DNA of 64,000 nucleotides from Saccharopolyspora_D taberi (GTDB taxonomy: Bacteria; Actinomycetota; Actinomycetes; Mycobacteriales; Pseudonocardiaceae). A program made the translations under genes and the position numbers. This document shows positions 1 to 8,030 of this stretch, one piece after another (the stretch's first letter is position 1; every line of letters begins with the position of its first letter). Location of the stretch: contig NZ_BAAAUX010000019.1 in NCBI RefSeq assembly GCF_039534165.1, forward strand, positions 372,001 through 436,000, in the 5' to 3' direction. The notes under the pieces are model-generated. The model searched no databases, was not told the origin of the DNA, and worked only from the letters and a program-made list of their open reading frames with translations.

Positions 1-988
1 CCGCGAGCTCGTCCGGGCTCAGCGCGCGCGACCACAGGTTGATGTCGTCGAGCACGCCGCCGAACGGGCGGTCGTCGTAGTGGGACCTGCCGATCCAGCA
101 GTGCGCGAGGCTTCCCAGGTCGGCCGGTGCCAGCGGCACCGCACCGCTGCCGGCCTGCTTTCCGTTGACGTACAACGAACCGGAGCCCTCGGCCAGGACG
201 ACCGCGACATGGCTCCACTGCCCTGCCGGGAGCGGATTCCGCCCGGTGATCCGGTTTTCCGCGCCGGCACCGTCCCGGGTGATCGCGAACCGCGGCAAGC
301 CGCCGTCGTCGTGCGCGGTGAGGAACAGGTTCGTCCTGGTGTCATTGCCGATGTCGAGGATCCGCGCCCAGGTGTCCACCGCCTCGGGACGCACCCAGGC
401 CGCGAAGGTCATGGCCCGCAGCCCGTTGGCCGGACGGCCGGGAACGTCGAGGTGCAGGTAGGCACCACGCTGGAAGTCGATGGCGGTGCCGAACCGGCCC
501 GGCGCGCTGCGGATCGACGGCGGCGTGCGCAGAGCTTCGCGGCACTCGTGCAGAGCTGCGATCAGCGTCCGGAGCTTGCGCTCGAACTCCGGTTCACCGG
601 TGCTCGCGTACGCCTGGGCCAGCGCGGTCATGAAGTGCCCGGTGAAATGACCCCGGAGGTTGCCGTTGCCCGCGCCGTCCAGGCCCTCCCAGCCGCCGGG
701 GGCGACCGCCCCGCCGGTCGGGAGGTAGGCGTTCGACCGGAAGACCTGGAGCAGCCGGTTCTCGTCGTAGCCGCGCACGAAGTCCAGCAGCAGGCCGCGC
801 TTGTCCGCGAACAGCCCGTCGCCGAGCGCGACATCCGACAGCGGGAACGGATGCAGACGCGCTTGCGGCGCTGCCGACCCCGCTGGACTCGCCTGCGCGG
901 AAGCCGGCAGCAGCGAGGAGAACGCCGGGAGAACAGCCGACGCCGCGCCGAGGCGCAACGCGTCGCGACGGCTCACTTTGCGTGCCAT
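1..988 (-). CDS. GH127-type beta-L-arabinofuranosidase with LamG domain, 3' end cut by window
   Basis: The protein starts at ATG 988 and runs off the left edge, so only about 329 N-terminal residues are seen. It opens with a twin-arginine signal (RKVSRRDALRLGAASAVLP), so it is exported folded. Residues about 50-155 match the start of the GH127/DUF1680 fold (LGDGLFADKRGLLLDF, then GGWEGLDGAGNGNLRGHFTGH). From about residue 160 a LamG/concanavalin-like sandwich is inserted, recognised by FAAWVRPE, GQWSHVAVVL and GVLDDINLWSRALS. GH127 enzymes release beta-L-arabinofuranose from plant glycoproteins and arabinans, which fits the GH51/GH43 genes nearby. It lies downstream of the araA remnant on the same strand and probably shares its LacI-type operator. 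The catalytic Cys/Glu region would lie beyond the edge. Confidence 0.85.
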   Translation of the reverse strand, partial: MARKVSRRDALRLGAASAVLPAFSSLLPASAQASPAGSAAPQARLHPFPLSDVALGDGLFADKRGLLLDFVRGYDENRLLQVFRSNAYLPTGGAVAPGGWEGLDGAGNGNLRGHFTGHFMTALAQAYASTGEPEFERKLRTLIAALHECREALRTPPSIRSAPGRFGTAIDFQRGAYLHLDVPGRPANGLRAMTFAAWVRPEAVDTWARILDIGNDTRTNLFLTAHDDGGLPRFAITRDGAGAENRITGRNPLPAGQWSHVAVVLAEGSGSLYVNGKQAGSGAVPLAPADLGSLAHCWIGRSHYDDRPFGGVLDDINLWSRALSPDELA

Positions 989-1004
989 GAGAAGACTCCC
1001 TTGT

Positions 1005-1538
1005 TCAGACAGCGGCTGTAGCGGCGTTCGGCCAGAGCCCCTGCGCCAGCCGGTGGTAGGCGTGGTTCCACCGCAGCTCGTCGCGGAACCGGCGCGCCGT
1101 GGTCCGGCCGTCGATGAGGGCGAGTTCGGTGCCGGTCATCTCCGCGAGGTCCAGCAGGGCGACCGGGAGCTTCGGCAGCGGGGCATCCGGCGCGACGACA
1201 TCGTCGTCGTGCAGGCTCGGGGTGCCCGCCGCCAGAGACGGGCACGCTTCGAGCATGTGGGCGCCGAGAATCCGCTCCTCTCCCGGCACCAGGTGGTAGG
1301 TGTAGTCCTCCATGAACGACGTGCCGCCGGGCAACCCCTCGGCCGCGACCTTGAACGCGCGCAGTAGCACCGCGGTCTTCCAGTCACCCTCGCCGCCGAA
1401 TCCGTAACCCTCGGCCATGAGCCGCTGCACGGCGTCGTCCGGCCCATAGAGCCCCTGACTGCCGGTCAGGAACCAGACGGTGGGAGCGGAATCAGGCACT
1501 GCGTCCTCCTGCGCCGACCGAGTCCGCGGCCTGGCCAT
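1005..1538 (-). pseudogene. araA: L-arabinose isomerase remnant with in-frame internal deletions
   Basis: A full AraA has about 500 residues; this reading frame has 177. It keeps the N-terminal strand (VWFLTGSQGLYGPD), then jumps to the catalytic core (EGYGFGGEGDWKTAVLLRA, SFMEDYTYHL, LGAHMLEACPS), then to a short PLPKLPVA piece, then to the C-terminal tail ending DELRWNHAYH. By comparison with E. coli AraA, residues equivalent to Glu306, Glu333 and His350 remain. The segment with the fourth active-site residue (His450), most of the N-terminal domain and the domain between are gone. All junctions stay in frame, so a small protein could still be made, but an active isomerase is very unlikely. 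The start is ATG 1538, 26 bases downstream of a perfect operator palindrome. Confidence 0.85.
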
Positions 1539-1564
1539 CGTTGGTCAAACCGGAGCGACAATGA

Positions 1565-1578
1565 TGTTAGCGCTAACA
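1565..1578. promoter_or_regulatory. LacI-family operator, perfect palindrome
   Basis: TGTTAGCGCTAACA is a perfect 14-bp palindrome with the central CG typical of LacI-family regulators. It sits in the promoter region of the minus-strand araA/GH127 genes, in the divergent region shared with the arabinofuranosidase operon. The same type of sequence is known upstream of arabinose genes in other actinobacteria. The cognate repressor gene is not in the window. Confidence 0.8.
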
Positions 1579-1755
1579 CATCGGCCGTCAACCTTTCACC
1601 GCCCTGAATCGACACAGCGGCACTGGCGGGCCGGATTCGCCGATGAGCCGTTTGCACAGCCACAATTCGTCCGCATGCCATCTCGGCGAACTGCCGCACG
1701 AGTGTGACTTGACCCACGGCGGGTTTCCTCGTACGGTCCGATCTCAACTGCGAAA

Positions 1756-1769
1756 TGTTAGCGGTCACC
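1756..1769. promoter_or_regulatory. Second, imperfect LacI-type operator
   Basis: TGTTAGCGGTCACC matches the left half (TGTTAGCG) of the palindrome at 1565-1578 and degenerates in the right half. It lies about 107 bases before the GH51 start codon, so it probably gives the plus-strand arabinan-degrading operon the same control as araA. With the other site 190 bp away, a looped repressor complex is possible; this is inference. Confidence 0.55.
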
Positions 1770-1875
1770 TTGTCGATCGCCGCAGCTCACTCCCCCAGCG
1801 CGTCGCCTCGTCCACTCGCCCTCCCGGCCGACGAACCGCGCTGCCCAAGTCCCCCACACGCCCCGAGGAGCGCAG

Positions 1876-3900
1876 ATGCAGACAGGGGTTCCTGAGCCTT
1901 CCGCACAGCACCGGCCACGAAAGCGACTCGTCCCCGCGATGGGAGTGGTGTTCGCGGGCATGATGCTGGCGGTTCCGCACGCCGCGAGCGCGCCTCTGGC
2001 CGCCGACTACTCGCTGACCGTCGACCCGGCCGCCTCCGGTCCGGCCATCGACGACACCATGTACGGCGTCTTCTACGAAGACATCAACCGTGCGGCCGAT
2101 GGCGGCCTCTACGCCGAACTGATCCAGAACAGGTCCTTCGAATACTCCCCTGCTGACAACCAGAACTACACGCCGCTGACCTCCTGGGAGAACACTGCGA
2201 CCGGCGGGGCGACCGGCGCCGCCGAAGTCGTCGACGACGACGGCCGCCTCAACGAACGCAACCGCAACTACCTCCGACTCCGGCTCGACGGCCAGGGCGG
2301 TCCCGACGCGCGGTTCGGCGTCACGAACTCCGGTTACAACACCGGGTTGGCCTTCCAGTCCGGCGAGAAGTACGACTTCTCGTTGTGGGCGCGCACCGAT
2401 CAGGCAGCGGGTACTCCGCTGACCGTGAATGTCCACGACACCGCGGGGAAACCGCTCGCCGAGCCGTTGGAGATCGCGGTACGCGGCGACGGCTGGACGA
2501 AGTACACGGGCACGCTCACCGCGACCACCACCAGCGCGGCCGGCCGCCTGGCGGTATCCGCCGGTGGCTCGGGAACGGTTCGGCTGGACATGGTCTCGTT
2601 GCTGCCGCAGAAGACTTTCAAGGGCCGTCCGAACGGGATGCGCCTCGACCTGGCCGAGAAGATCGCCGCGCTGAACCCGGGTTTCCTGCGCTTCCCCGGC
2701 GGTTGCCTGGTCAACACCGGCAGCCACGAGGGCTACCAAGCCCCGGACTGGGAGCGCCGCCGGTCCTACCAGTGGAAGGACACCATCGGCCCGGTCGAGC
2801 AGCGCGCGACGAATGCCAACTTCTGGGGCTACAACCAGTCCTACGGCCTCGGCTACTACGAGTACTTCCAGTTCGCCGAGGACATCGGCGCCATGCCACT
2901 GCCCGTGGTCCCCGCGCTGGTCACCGGCTGCGGGCAGAACCAAGCCACCGACGATCCCGCGCTGCTCGACCGGCACGTCCAGGACACCCTCGACCTCATC
3001 GAGTTCGCCAACGGGCCCGCCACCTCGCCGTGGGGCCAGAAGCGCGCCGAGATGGGACACCCCGAGCCGTTCCGCCTGACGCACCTGGCGGTCGGCAACG
3101 AGGAGAACCTGCCGGACGAGTTCATGGAGCGCTTCGTCAAGTTCCGCGACGCGATCAAGGAGCGCTACCCCGACATCACGGTCATCAGCAACTCCGGACC
3201 GGACGACAGCGGCACCACCTTCGACCGCGCCTGGGAACTCAACCGCCAGCACGGCGTCGACATGGTCGACGAGCACTACTACAACGATCCGCAGTGGTTC
3301 CTGGACAACGATCAGCGGTACGACGCCTACGACCGCAACGGCCCCAAGGTCTTCCTCGGCGAGTACGCTTCCAAGGACAACCGCTTCCACAACTCCCTGG
3401 TCGAAGCCGCGTACATGACCGGCCTGGAGCGCAACGCCGACGTGGTCAAGATGGCGTCCTACGCACCGCTGCTGGCCAATGTGGACTCGGTGCAGTGGAG
3501 CCCGGACCTGATCTGGTTCGACAACCAGAAGTCCTGGGGTTCGACCAGCTACGAAACGCAGAAGCTGTTCATGACCAACGTCGGTGACCGGGTCGTGCCC
3601 AGCACCGCCGCACCGGGCACCGGTGCGTTCCGCCAGGTGGTGACCCGCGACGACGCCACCGGGGAACTGATCGTCAAGGTCGTCAACGCCCAGGACGATC
3701 CGGCGCGCACCCGCGTCGACCTCGGGATGGAAGCCGATCCGGTGGCCCGGGTGACCACGCTGCAAGGAGATCCCGCGGCGGAGAACACCGCCACGTCGCA
3801 ACCCATCCGGCCGATCCAGTCGACGTTCGACGGCGTCGGCCGCACCTTCACCTACGACTTCCCACCGCACTCGATCACGTTCATGCGGATCAAGCCGTGA
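1876..3900 (+). CDS. Secreted GH51 alpha-L-arabinofuranosidase
   Basis: 674 residues. A basic N-terminus and a hydrophobic segment (residues about 21-40) ending ASAPLAA form a Sec-type signal. Residues about 140-240 resemble a carbohydrate-binding CBM4/9-like sandwich (FSLWARTDQAAGTPL). The GH51 barrel follows: NGMRLDLAEKIAALNPGFLR, the acid/base glutamate in HLAVGNEENLP (near residue 410), the nucleophile glutamate in KVFLGEYAS (near 495), and the C-terminal beta-sandwich ending HSITFMRIKP. It removes terminal arabinofuranosyl groups from arabinan and arabinoxylan outside the cell. It is the first gene of a three-enzyme operon; the next start codon is 11 bases after its stop. Confidence 0.93.
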   Translation: MQTGVPEPSAQHRPRKRLVPAMGVVFAGMMLAVPHAASAPLAADYSLTVDPAASGPAIDDTMYGVFYEDINRAADGGLYAELIQNRSFEYSPADNQNYTPLTSWENTATGGATGAAEVVDDDGRLNERNRNYLRLRLDGQGGPDARFGVTNSGYNTGLAFQSGEKYDFSLWARTDQAAGTPLTVNVHDTAGKPLAEPLEIAVRGDGWTKYTGTLTATTTSAAGRLAVSAGGSGTVRLDMVSLLPQKTFKGRPNGMRLDLAEKIAALNPGFLRFPGGCLVNTGSHEGYQAPDWERRRSYQWKDTIGPVEQRATNANFWGYNQSYGLGYYEYFQFAEDIGAMPLPVVPALVTGCGQNQATDDPALLDRHVQDTLDLIEFANGPATSPWGQKRAEMGHPEPFRLTHLAVGNEENLPDEFMERFVKFRDAIKERYPDITVISNSGPDDSGTTFDRAWELNRQHGVDMVDEHYYNDPQWFLDNDQRYDAYDRNGPKVFLGEYASKDNRFHNSLVEAAYMTGLERNADVVKMASYAPLLANVDSVQWSPDLIWFDNQKSWGSTSYETQKLFMTNVGDRVVPSTAAPGTGAFRQVVTRDDATGELIVKVVNAQDDPARTRVDLGMEADPVARVTTLQGDPAAENTATSQPIRPIQSTFDGVGRTFTYDFPPHSITFMRIKP

Positions 3901-3910
3901 GGAGAACACG

Positions 3911-4954
3911 TTGAGCCACGGAAACGACCTGATCGGCCGCAGGGGCTTTCTGGCCGGGGCAATGGCATTGGGAGCGGCAGCGGCGCTGCCCCCGGCCGCT
4001 TCGGCTTCGGCCGTCCAGTACTCGAATCCCCTGGTCCGGCAGCACGCCGATCCCCACATCTTCAAGCACTCGGACGGGTTCTACTACTTCACCGCCACGG
4101 TTCCCGAGTACGACCGCATCATCCTGCGCCGGTCGCGAACGATCCAGGGACTGGGCACCGCCGGCGAATCGGTGTTGTGGCGCAAGCACAACAGCGGCGA
4201 GATGGGCGCCCACATCTGGGCGCCGGAGATCCACCACATCGACGGCCGCTGGTACATCTACTTCGCCGCGGGCAGCACCGAGGACATCTGGCGGATCCGG
4301 ATGTACGTGCTGGAGAACTCCTCCCCCGATCCGTTCGCCGGAACGTGGACTGAGAAGGGCCAGATCGTCACGGCCTGGGACACTTTCTCGCTCGACGCCT
4401 CCACGTTCACGCATCAGGGAACCCGCTACCTGATCTGGGCCCAGCGAGAACCAGGAATCGACAACAACTCGAACATCTACCTGGCTCCGATGGAGAATCC
4501 CTGGACCGTCGCGGGACATCCCGCGCGGCTGTCCTCCCCGACCTACGAATGGGAGACCCGCGGCTTCAAGGTGAACGAGGGCCCTTCGGTCATCCAGCGC
4601 AACGGCCGGGTGTTCATGACGTACTCCGCCAGCGCCACCGACAGCAACTACTGCCTGGGCCTGTTGACCGCGGACGCCAACAGCAACCTGCTCGATCCGG
4701 TGTCCTGGACCAAGTCCCCGAACCCGGTGTTCACCAGCAACGACACCACAAGCCAGTACGGACCGGGGCACAACAGCTTCACCGTCGCCGAGGACGGCCG
4801 CACCGACGTGCTCGTCTACCACGCGCGCCAGTACAAGGAGATCGTCGGCGACCCGCTCAAGGATCCCAACCGCCACACCCGAATCCAAGCTCTCGGCTGG
4901 AACGCCGACGGGACACCGAACTTCGGTGTTCCAGTGCCCGACTCGACGCGGTAG
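3911..4954 (+). CDS. Tat-exported GH43 arabinanase/arabinofuranosidase
   Basis: 347 residues starting at TTG 3911, preceded by a GAGGAGA ribosome-binding site that overlaps the end of the GH51 gene. The N-terminus holds a twin-arginine signal (GRRGFLAGAMALGAAAALPP) cleaved near SASA. The GH43 five-bladed propeller is recognised by the catalytic base Asp in RQHADPHIFKH, the pKa-modulating Asp in LDASTFTHQGTRYL and the acid Glu in FKVNEGPSVIQ. The sequence resembles the exo-type Araf43A group of actinobacteria, so it probably trims arabino-oligosaccharides. Which linkage it cuts cannot be read from sequence alone. Confidence 0.88.
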   Translation: MSHGNDLIGRRGFLAGAMALGAAAALPPAASASAVQYSNPLVRQHADPHIFKHSDGFYYFTATVPEYDRIILRRSRTIQGLGTAGESVLWRKHNSGEMGAHIWAPEIHHIDGRWYIYFAAGSTEDIWRIRMYVLENSSPDPFAGTWTEKGQIVTAWDTFSLDASTFTHQGTRYLIWAQREPGIDNNSNIYLAPMENPWTVAGHPARLSSPTYEWETRGFKVNEGPSVIQRNGRVFMTYSASATDSNYCLGLLTADANSNLLDPVSWTKSPNPVFTSNDTTSQYGPGHNSFTVAEDGRTDVLVYHARQYKEIVGDPLKDPNRHTRIQALGWNADGTPNFGVPVPDSTR

Positions 4955-4986
4955 CCCCAGCGGTCGTTCATGGAAGGAGCTCGAAG

Positions 4987-5952
4987 ATGAGAACGCATCT
5001 GCTTTTCCTCCTCACCACCCTGACCGTGACCGGGACCGCGGTGCCCGCTTCGGCGGCCGACTACCCCGGGCCCGGTGTCGTGACGGGCGATCTCGCCTCG
5101 CACGATCCGTCGATGGTGCGCACCGACGCCGGCTACCTGCTGTTCGCCACGCACGACCGCGTCGAAACGCGCACCTCGCCGGACCGGATCCGGTTCGACC
5201 GGACCGGTTCGGCCTTCGAGACCGCGCCGTCCTGGGTGTACGACTACAACCCGGACGGCGACGTGTGGGCACCCGACACGTCGTTCCACAATGGTCAGTA
5301 CTGGATGTACTACTCCGCCTCGACGACCGGCTCCAACCACTCCGCGATCGGCGTCGCCACCAGCCCCACCGGCCTTCCCGGCACCTGGCAGGACCACGGC
5401 GTCGTCCACTCCACCACCACCGGTGACGACCACAACGCGATCGACCCGAACCTGCTGGTCGACTCGCGGGGACGCTGGTGGCTGTCGTTCGGGTCGTTCT
5501 GGACCGGCGTCCGGATGTTCCAGCTGGACCCGGCGACCGGCAAACGCCATCCCACCGACCAGACCCTGCACCGCCTGGCCTCCCGACCGGAGGAACCGCA
5601 CGCCGTCGAGGCGCCCGCCATCATCGAGCACGGCGGCCAGTACTACCTGTTCGTCTCGTTCGACCTGTGCTGCCGGGGTGTCGACAGCACGTATCGGATC
5701 ATGGTCGGCCGCTCGGCCGATCCGACCGGCCCGTACCTGGACCGCGACGGGAAGCCGATGGCCGACGGCGGCGGTACCGAAATCCTGGCCGGCCACGACA
5801 CCATCATCGGTCCGGGCGGGCAGAGCGTCATGCCCGACTCCGACGGCGACCTGCTCGTGTACCACTACTACGACGCCACCGCGGGCGGAGACCACCGACT
5901 CGGCATCAACCTGCTCGGATGGGACGATCAGGGTTGGCCGTACGTGCGGTGA
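4987..5952 (+). CDS. Secreted GH43 endo-alpha-1,5-L-arabinanase
   Basis: 321 residues from ATG 4987, behind a good GGAAGGAG site. The longer upstream open frame runs through the preceding gene and has no signal peptide, so the shorter start is chosen. A Sec signal ends near VPASAAD. The GH43 propeller shows LASHDPSMVR (catalytic Asp), AIDPNLLVDSRGRWWL and EAPAIIEHGGQYYLFVSF (acid Glu), matching the endo-arabinanase group. It should cut the arabinan backbone, giving oligomers for the other two enzymes of the operon. Confidence 0.88.
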   Translation: MRTHLLFLLTTLTVTGTAVPASAADYPGPGVVTGDLASHDPSMVRTDAGYLLFATHDRVETRTSPDRIRFDRTGSAFETAPSWVYDYNPDGDVWAPDTSFHNGQYWMYYSASTTGSNHSAIGVATSPTGLPGTWQDHGVVHSTTTGDDHNAIDPNLLVDSRGRWWLSFGSFWTGVRMFQLDPATGKRHPTDQTLHRLASRPEEPHAVEAPAIIEHGGQYYLFVSFDLCCRGVDSTYRIMVGRSADPTGPYLDRDGKPMADGGGTEILAGHDTIIGPGGQSVMPDSDGDLLVYHYYDATAGGDHRLGINLLGWDDQGWPYVR

Positions 5953-6010
5953 GGCGCCGTGCCACCCCAGTGCTTCCGGAATCGATGGCTGCCGATGACG
6001 AGGAGGACAC

Positions 6011-7174
6011 ATGAACGAGTACGCACCGACGCCGCGAGACCGGTTCTCGTTCGGGCTGTGGACGATCGGTTTCCGCGGCGGTGACCCGTTCGGCGCGGCC
6101 ACCCGGGCCGAGCTGGACCCGGTGGAGGCAGTTCACCGGCTGGCCGACCTGGGAGCGTGGGGGATCACCTTCCACGACGACGACCTGATCCCGTTCGGCA
6201 GCGACGGCGCCGAGCGCTCCCGCGTCCTGTCGCGGTTCCGCGCCGTGCTGGAGAAAACCGGCGTCGTCGTGCCGATGGTGACCACGAACCTGTTCTCCCA
6301 CCCGGTGTTCAAGGACGGCGCGCTGACCGCCAACGATCGCGACGTACGCCGGTTCGCGCTGCGCAAGATGCTCCGCAACGTCGAACTCGCTGCGGAGCTG
6401 GGTGCGAAGACGTTCGTGGCGTGGGGCGGACGCGAAGGCTCGGAAACCGACGCCGGCAAGGACGTCCGAGCCGCGCTCGACCGCTACAAGGAAGGCGTCG
6501 ACCTCGTCTGCTCCTTCATCCGGGACCGCGGCTACGACCTGCGGATCGCCTTGGAGCCCAAGCCGAACGAGCCCCGTGGTGACATCCTGCTGCCCACTGT
6601 GGGGCATGCGCTGGCGTTCATCGACCGGTTGGAGCACCCGGAGATGGTCGGAGTGAACCCCGAGGTCGGGCACGAGCAGATGGCCGGGCTGAACTACGTG
6701 CACGGCATCGCGCAAGCCCTCTGGGCGGGCAAGCTGTTCCATCTCGACCTCAACGGTCAGCACGGCATCAAGTACGACCAGGACCTGCGATTCGGCGCAG
6801 GTGACCTCAAGAGCGCCTTCTTCCTGGTCGACCTGCTGGAATCCGCCGGTTACCAAGGACCGCGGCACTTCGACTTCAAACCACCCCGCACCGAGGATGC
6901 CAACGGCGTCTGGGTTTCGGCGGCCGGCTGCATGCGCAACTACCTGATCCTCAAGGAACGCGCCGCAGCATTCCGCTCGGACCCGCGGGTCAAGGAAGCA
7001 CTGGCGGCGTCGCGGGTTCCCGAACTCTCGACACCGACCCTGGGCGACGGGGAGACCTGCGACGACCTGCTCGCGGAGACCGACTTCGACGTCGACCAGG
7101 CAGCCGCACGAGGAATGCACTACGAGCGCCTCGACCAGCTTGCTTTGGAGCACCTCATGGGCGTCCGCTCCTGA
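6011..7174 (+). CDS. xylA: Xylose isomerase
   Basis: 387 residues, the usual size of actinobacterial class I xylose isomerase. Motifs in order: RFSFGLWTIGFRGGDPFG at the N-terminus, GITFHDDDLIPFG with the catalytic His/Asp, FVAWGGREG, ALEPKPNEPRGD with the metal-binding Glu and the catalytic Lys, and HLDLNGQHGIKYDQD with the second metal site. It interconverts D-xylose and D-xylulose in the cytoplasm. It sits 58 bases after the secreted arabinan operon, so xylose released from arabinoxylan may be handled by the same locus. No xylulokinase is present in the window. Confidence 0.96.
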   Translation: MNEYAPTPRDRFSFGLWTIGFRGGDPFGAATRAELDPVEAVHRLADLGAWGITFHDDDLIPFGSDGAERSRVLSRFRAVLEKTGVVVPMVTTNLFSHPVFKDGALTANDRDVRRFALRKMLRNVELAAELGAKTFVAWGGREGSETDAGKDVRAALDRYKEGVDLVCSFIRDRGYDLRIALEPKPNEPRGDILLPTVGHALAFIDRLEHPEMVGVNPEVGHEQMAGLNYVHGIAQALWAGKLFHLDLNGQHGIKYDQDLRFGAGDLKSAFFLVDLLESAGYQGPRHFDFKPPRTEDANGVWVSAAGCMRNYLILKERAAAFRSDPRVKEALAASRVPELSTPTLGDGETCDDLLAETDFDVDQAAARGMHYERLDQLALEHLMGVRS

Positions 7175-7306
7175 GTCGGCGCATCGACCTGCGCTACCGG
7201 AACCGCGGCGATCGTCCTGCTGACGCTGGCCCTGGCGTACTCGCTGAGGCCGGTGCCCACGGCGAACACCGCAGGTGGCACCAGGCTCACCGGTTACGGT
7301 GGATCC

Positions 7307-7936
7307 ATGGCAGAACCGACCGGAGTGGGCGTGCTCGACCGCGTGGTGAAGATTCTCGACGCGGTCGAGACGGCGCCGATGGGCGCGAGCGAACTCGCGC
7401 GTGCGCTGGGGCTGTCCGTACCGACCACGCATCGGCTCGTTTCGGCGATGGTCAAGCATGGGCTGCTGATGCGCGATTCCGCCGGTCAGCACCACATCGG
7501 ACCGAGGTTCGCCTCGTCCGCGCTGGCGGCCTCGGCCGCACCCGTGCTGGAGGACATGCGCGCTCGGACCGGGGAGACGGCCCAGTTGTGGGTGCTGCGA
7601 GGCGATGAACGGCTGTGCGTCGCGAGTGCGGAGTCCGAAGAGGAGCTTCGTGCCGCCGTGCCGGTGGGGACGGTGCTGCCGCTGTCGGCGAAGGGCTCCG
7701 CGGCGAAGGCGCTCGCGGCCGACGAGCCGGGCAAGCGCTGGTTCGAAAGCGTCTCCGAGCGCACGCCCGGACTGTGCTCGGTCAGCGCGGCCGTGCGCTA
7801 CCGCGGCGCGGTGGTCGCGGCGGTCTGCCTGGCCGCACCGGTGTTCCGGGTCGGCGCGGACGGTCCCGGCGCCCAGTACGGCGCGCTCGTCGAAGCGGCT
7901 GCAGACCGCCTCGGATCTGCCTTGCAGTACCGATGA
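7307..7936 (+). CDS. IclR-family transcriptional regulator
   Basis: About 209 residues from ATG 7307. A GTG at 7253 would add 18 residues but lies outside the conserved domain. The N-terminus has the winged HTH (GVLDRVVKILDAVE, then ELARALGLSVPTTHRLVSAM). The C-terminal ligand domain has TGETAQLWVLRGDERLCVAS and LSAKGSAAKALAA. It resembles the NdgR/LtbR subgroup, which controls amino-acid and acyl-CoA genes in actinobacteria. It lies just upstream of the CoA-transferase gene with an inverted repeat between them, so that gene is a plausible target. Confidence 0.85.
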   Translation: MAEPTGVGVLDRVVKILDAVETAPMGASELARALGLSVPTTHRLVSAMVKHGLLMRDSAGQHHIGPRFASSALAASAAPVLEDMRARTGETAQLWVLRGDERLCVASAESEEELRAAVPVGTVLPLSAKGSAAKALAADEPGKRWFESVSERTPGLCSVSAAVRYRGAVVAAVCLAAPVFRVGADGPGAQYGALVEAAADRLGSALQYR

Positions 7937-7980
7937 AACCACTCGGGCTCTTGCCTTCCGCTGTCGTCGCACCTTACCGT

Positions 7981-8021
7981 CCTTATCAATAATTGAGTCT
8001 ATTTCTCATTATTTGATAAGG
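7981..8021. promoter_or_regulatory. AT-rich inverted repeat over the CoA-transferase translation start region
   Basis: The arms CCTTATCAATAATTGAG (7981-7997) and CTCATTATTTGATAAGG (8005-8021) pair at 14 of 17 positions around a 7-base spacer. The right arm runs into the AAGGAG ribosome-binding site of the gene starting at 8031. Its AT-richness stands out from the surroundings. An operator is more likely than a terminator because a gene starts immediately after it. The left arm shares TATCAATA with the 16-bp sites near 16.1-16.3 kb. Confidence 0.65.
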
Positions 8022-8030
8022 AGCAGCACT

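Noticed and set aside
1765..4065. A 766-codon open frame on the minus strand opposite the GH51 gene
   Set aside because: Shadow of GC-rich coding on the other strand: no domain, biased Val/Gly/Arg/Asp composition, and the plus strand has clear catalytic motifs.
5906..7972. A 688-codon minus-strand frame opposite xylA and the IclR gene
   Set aside because: Antisense shadow; xylA motifs on the plus strand are unambiguous.
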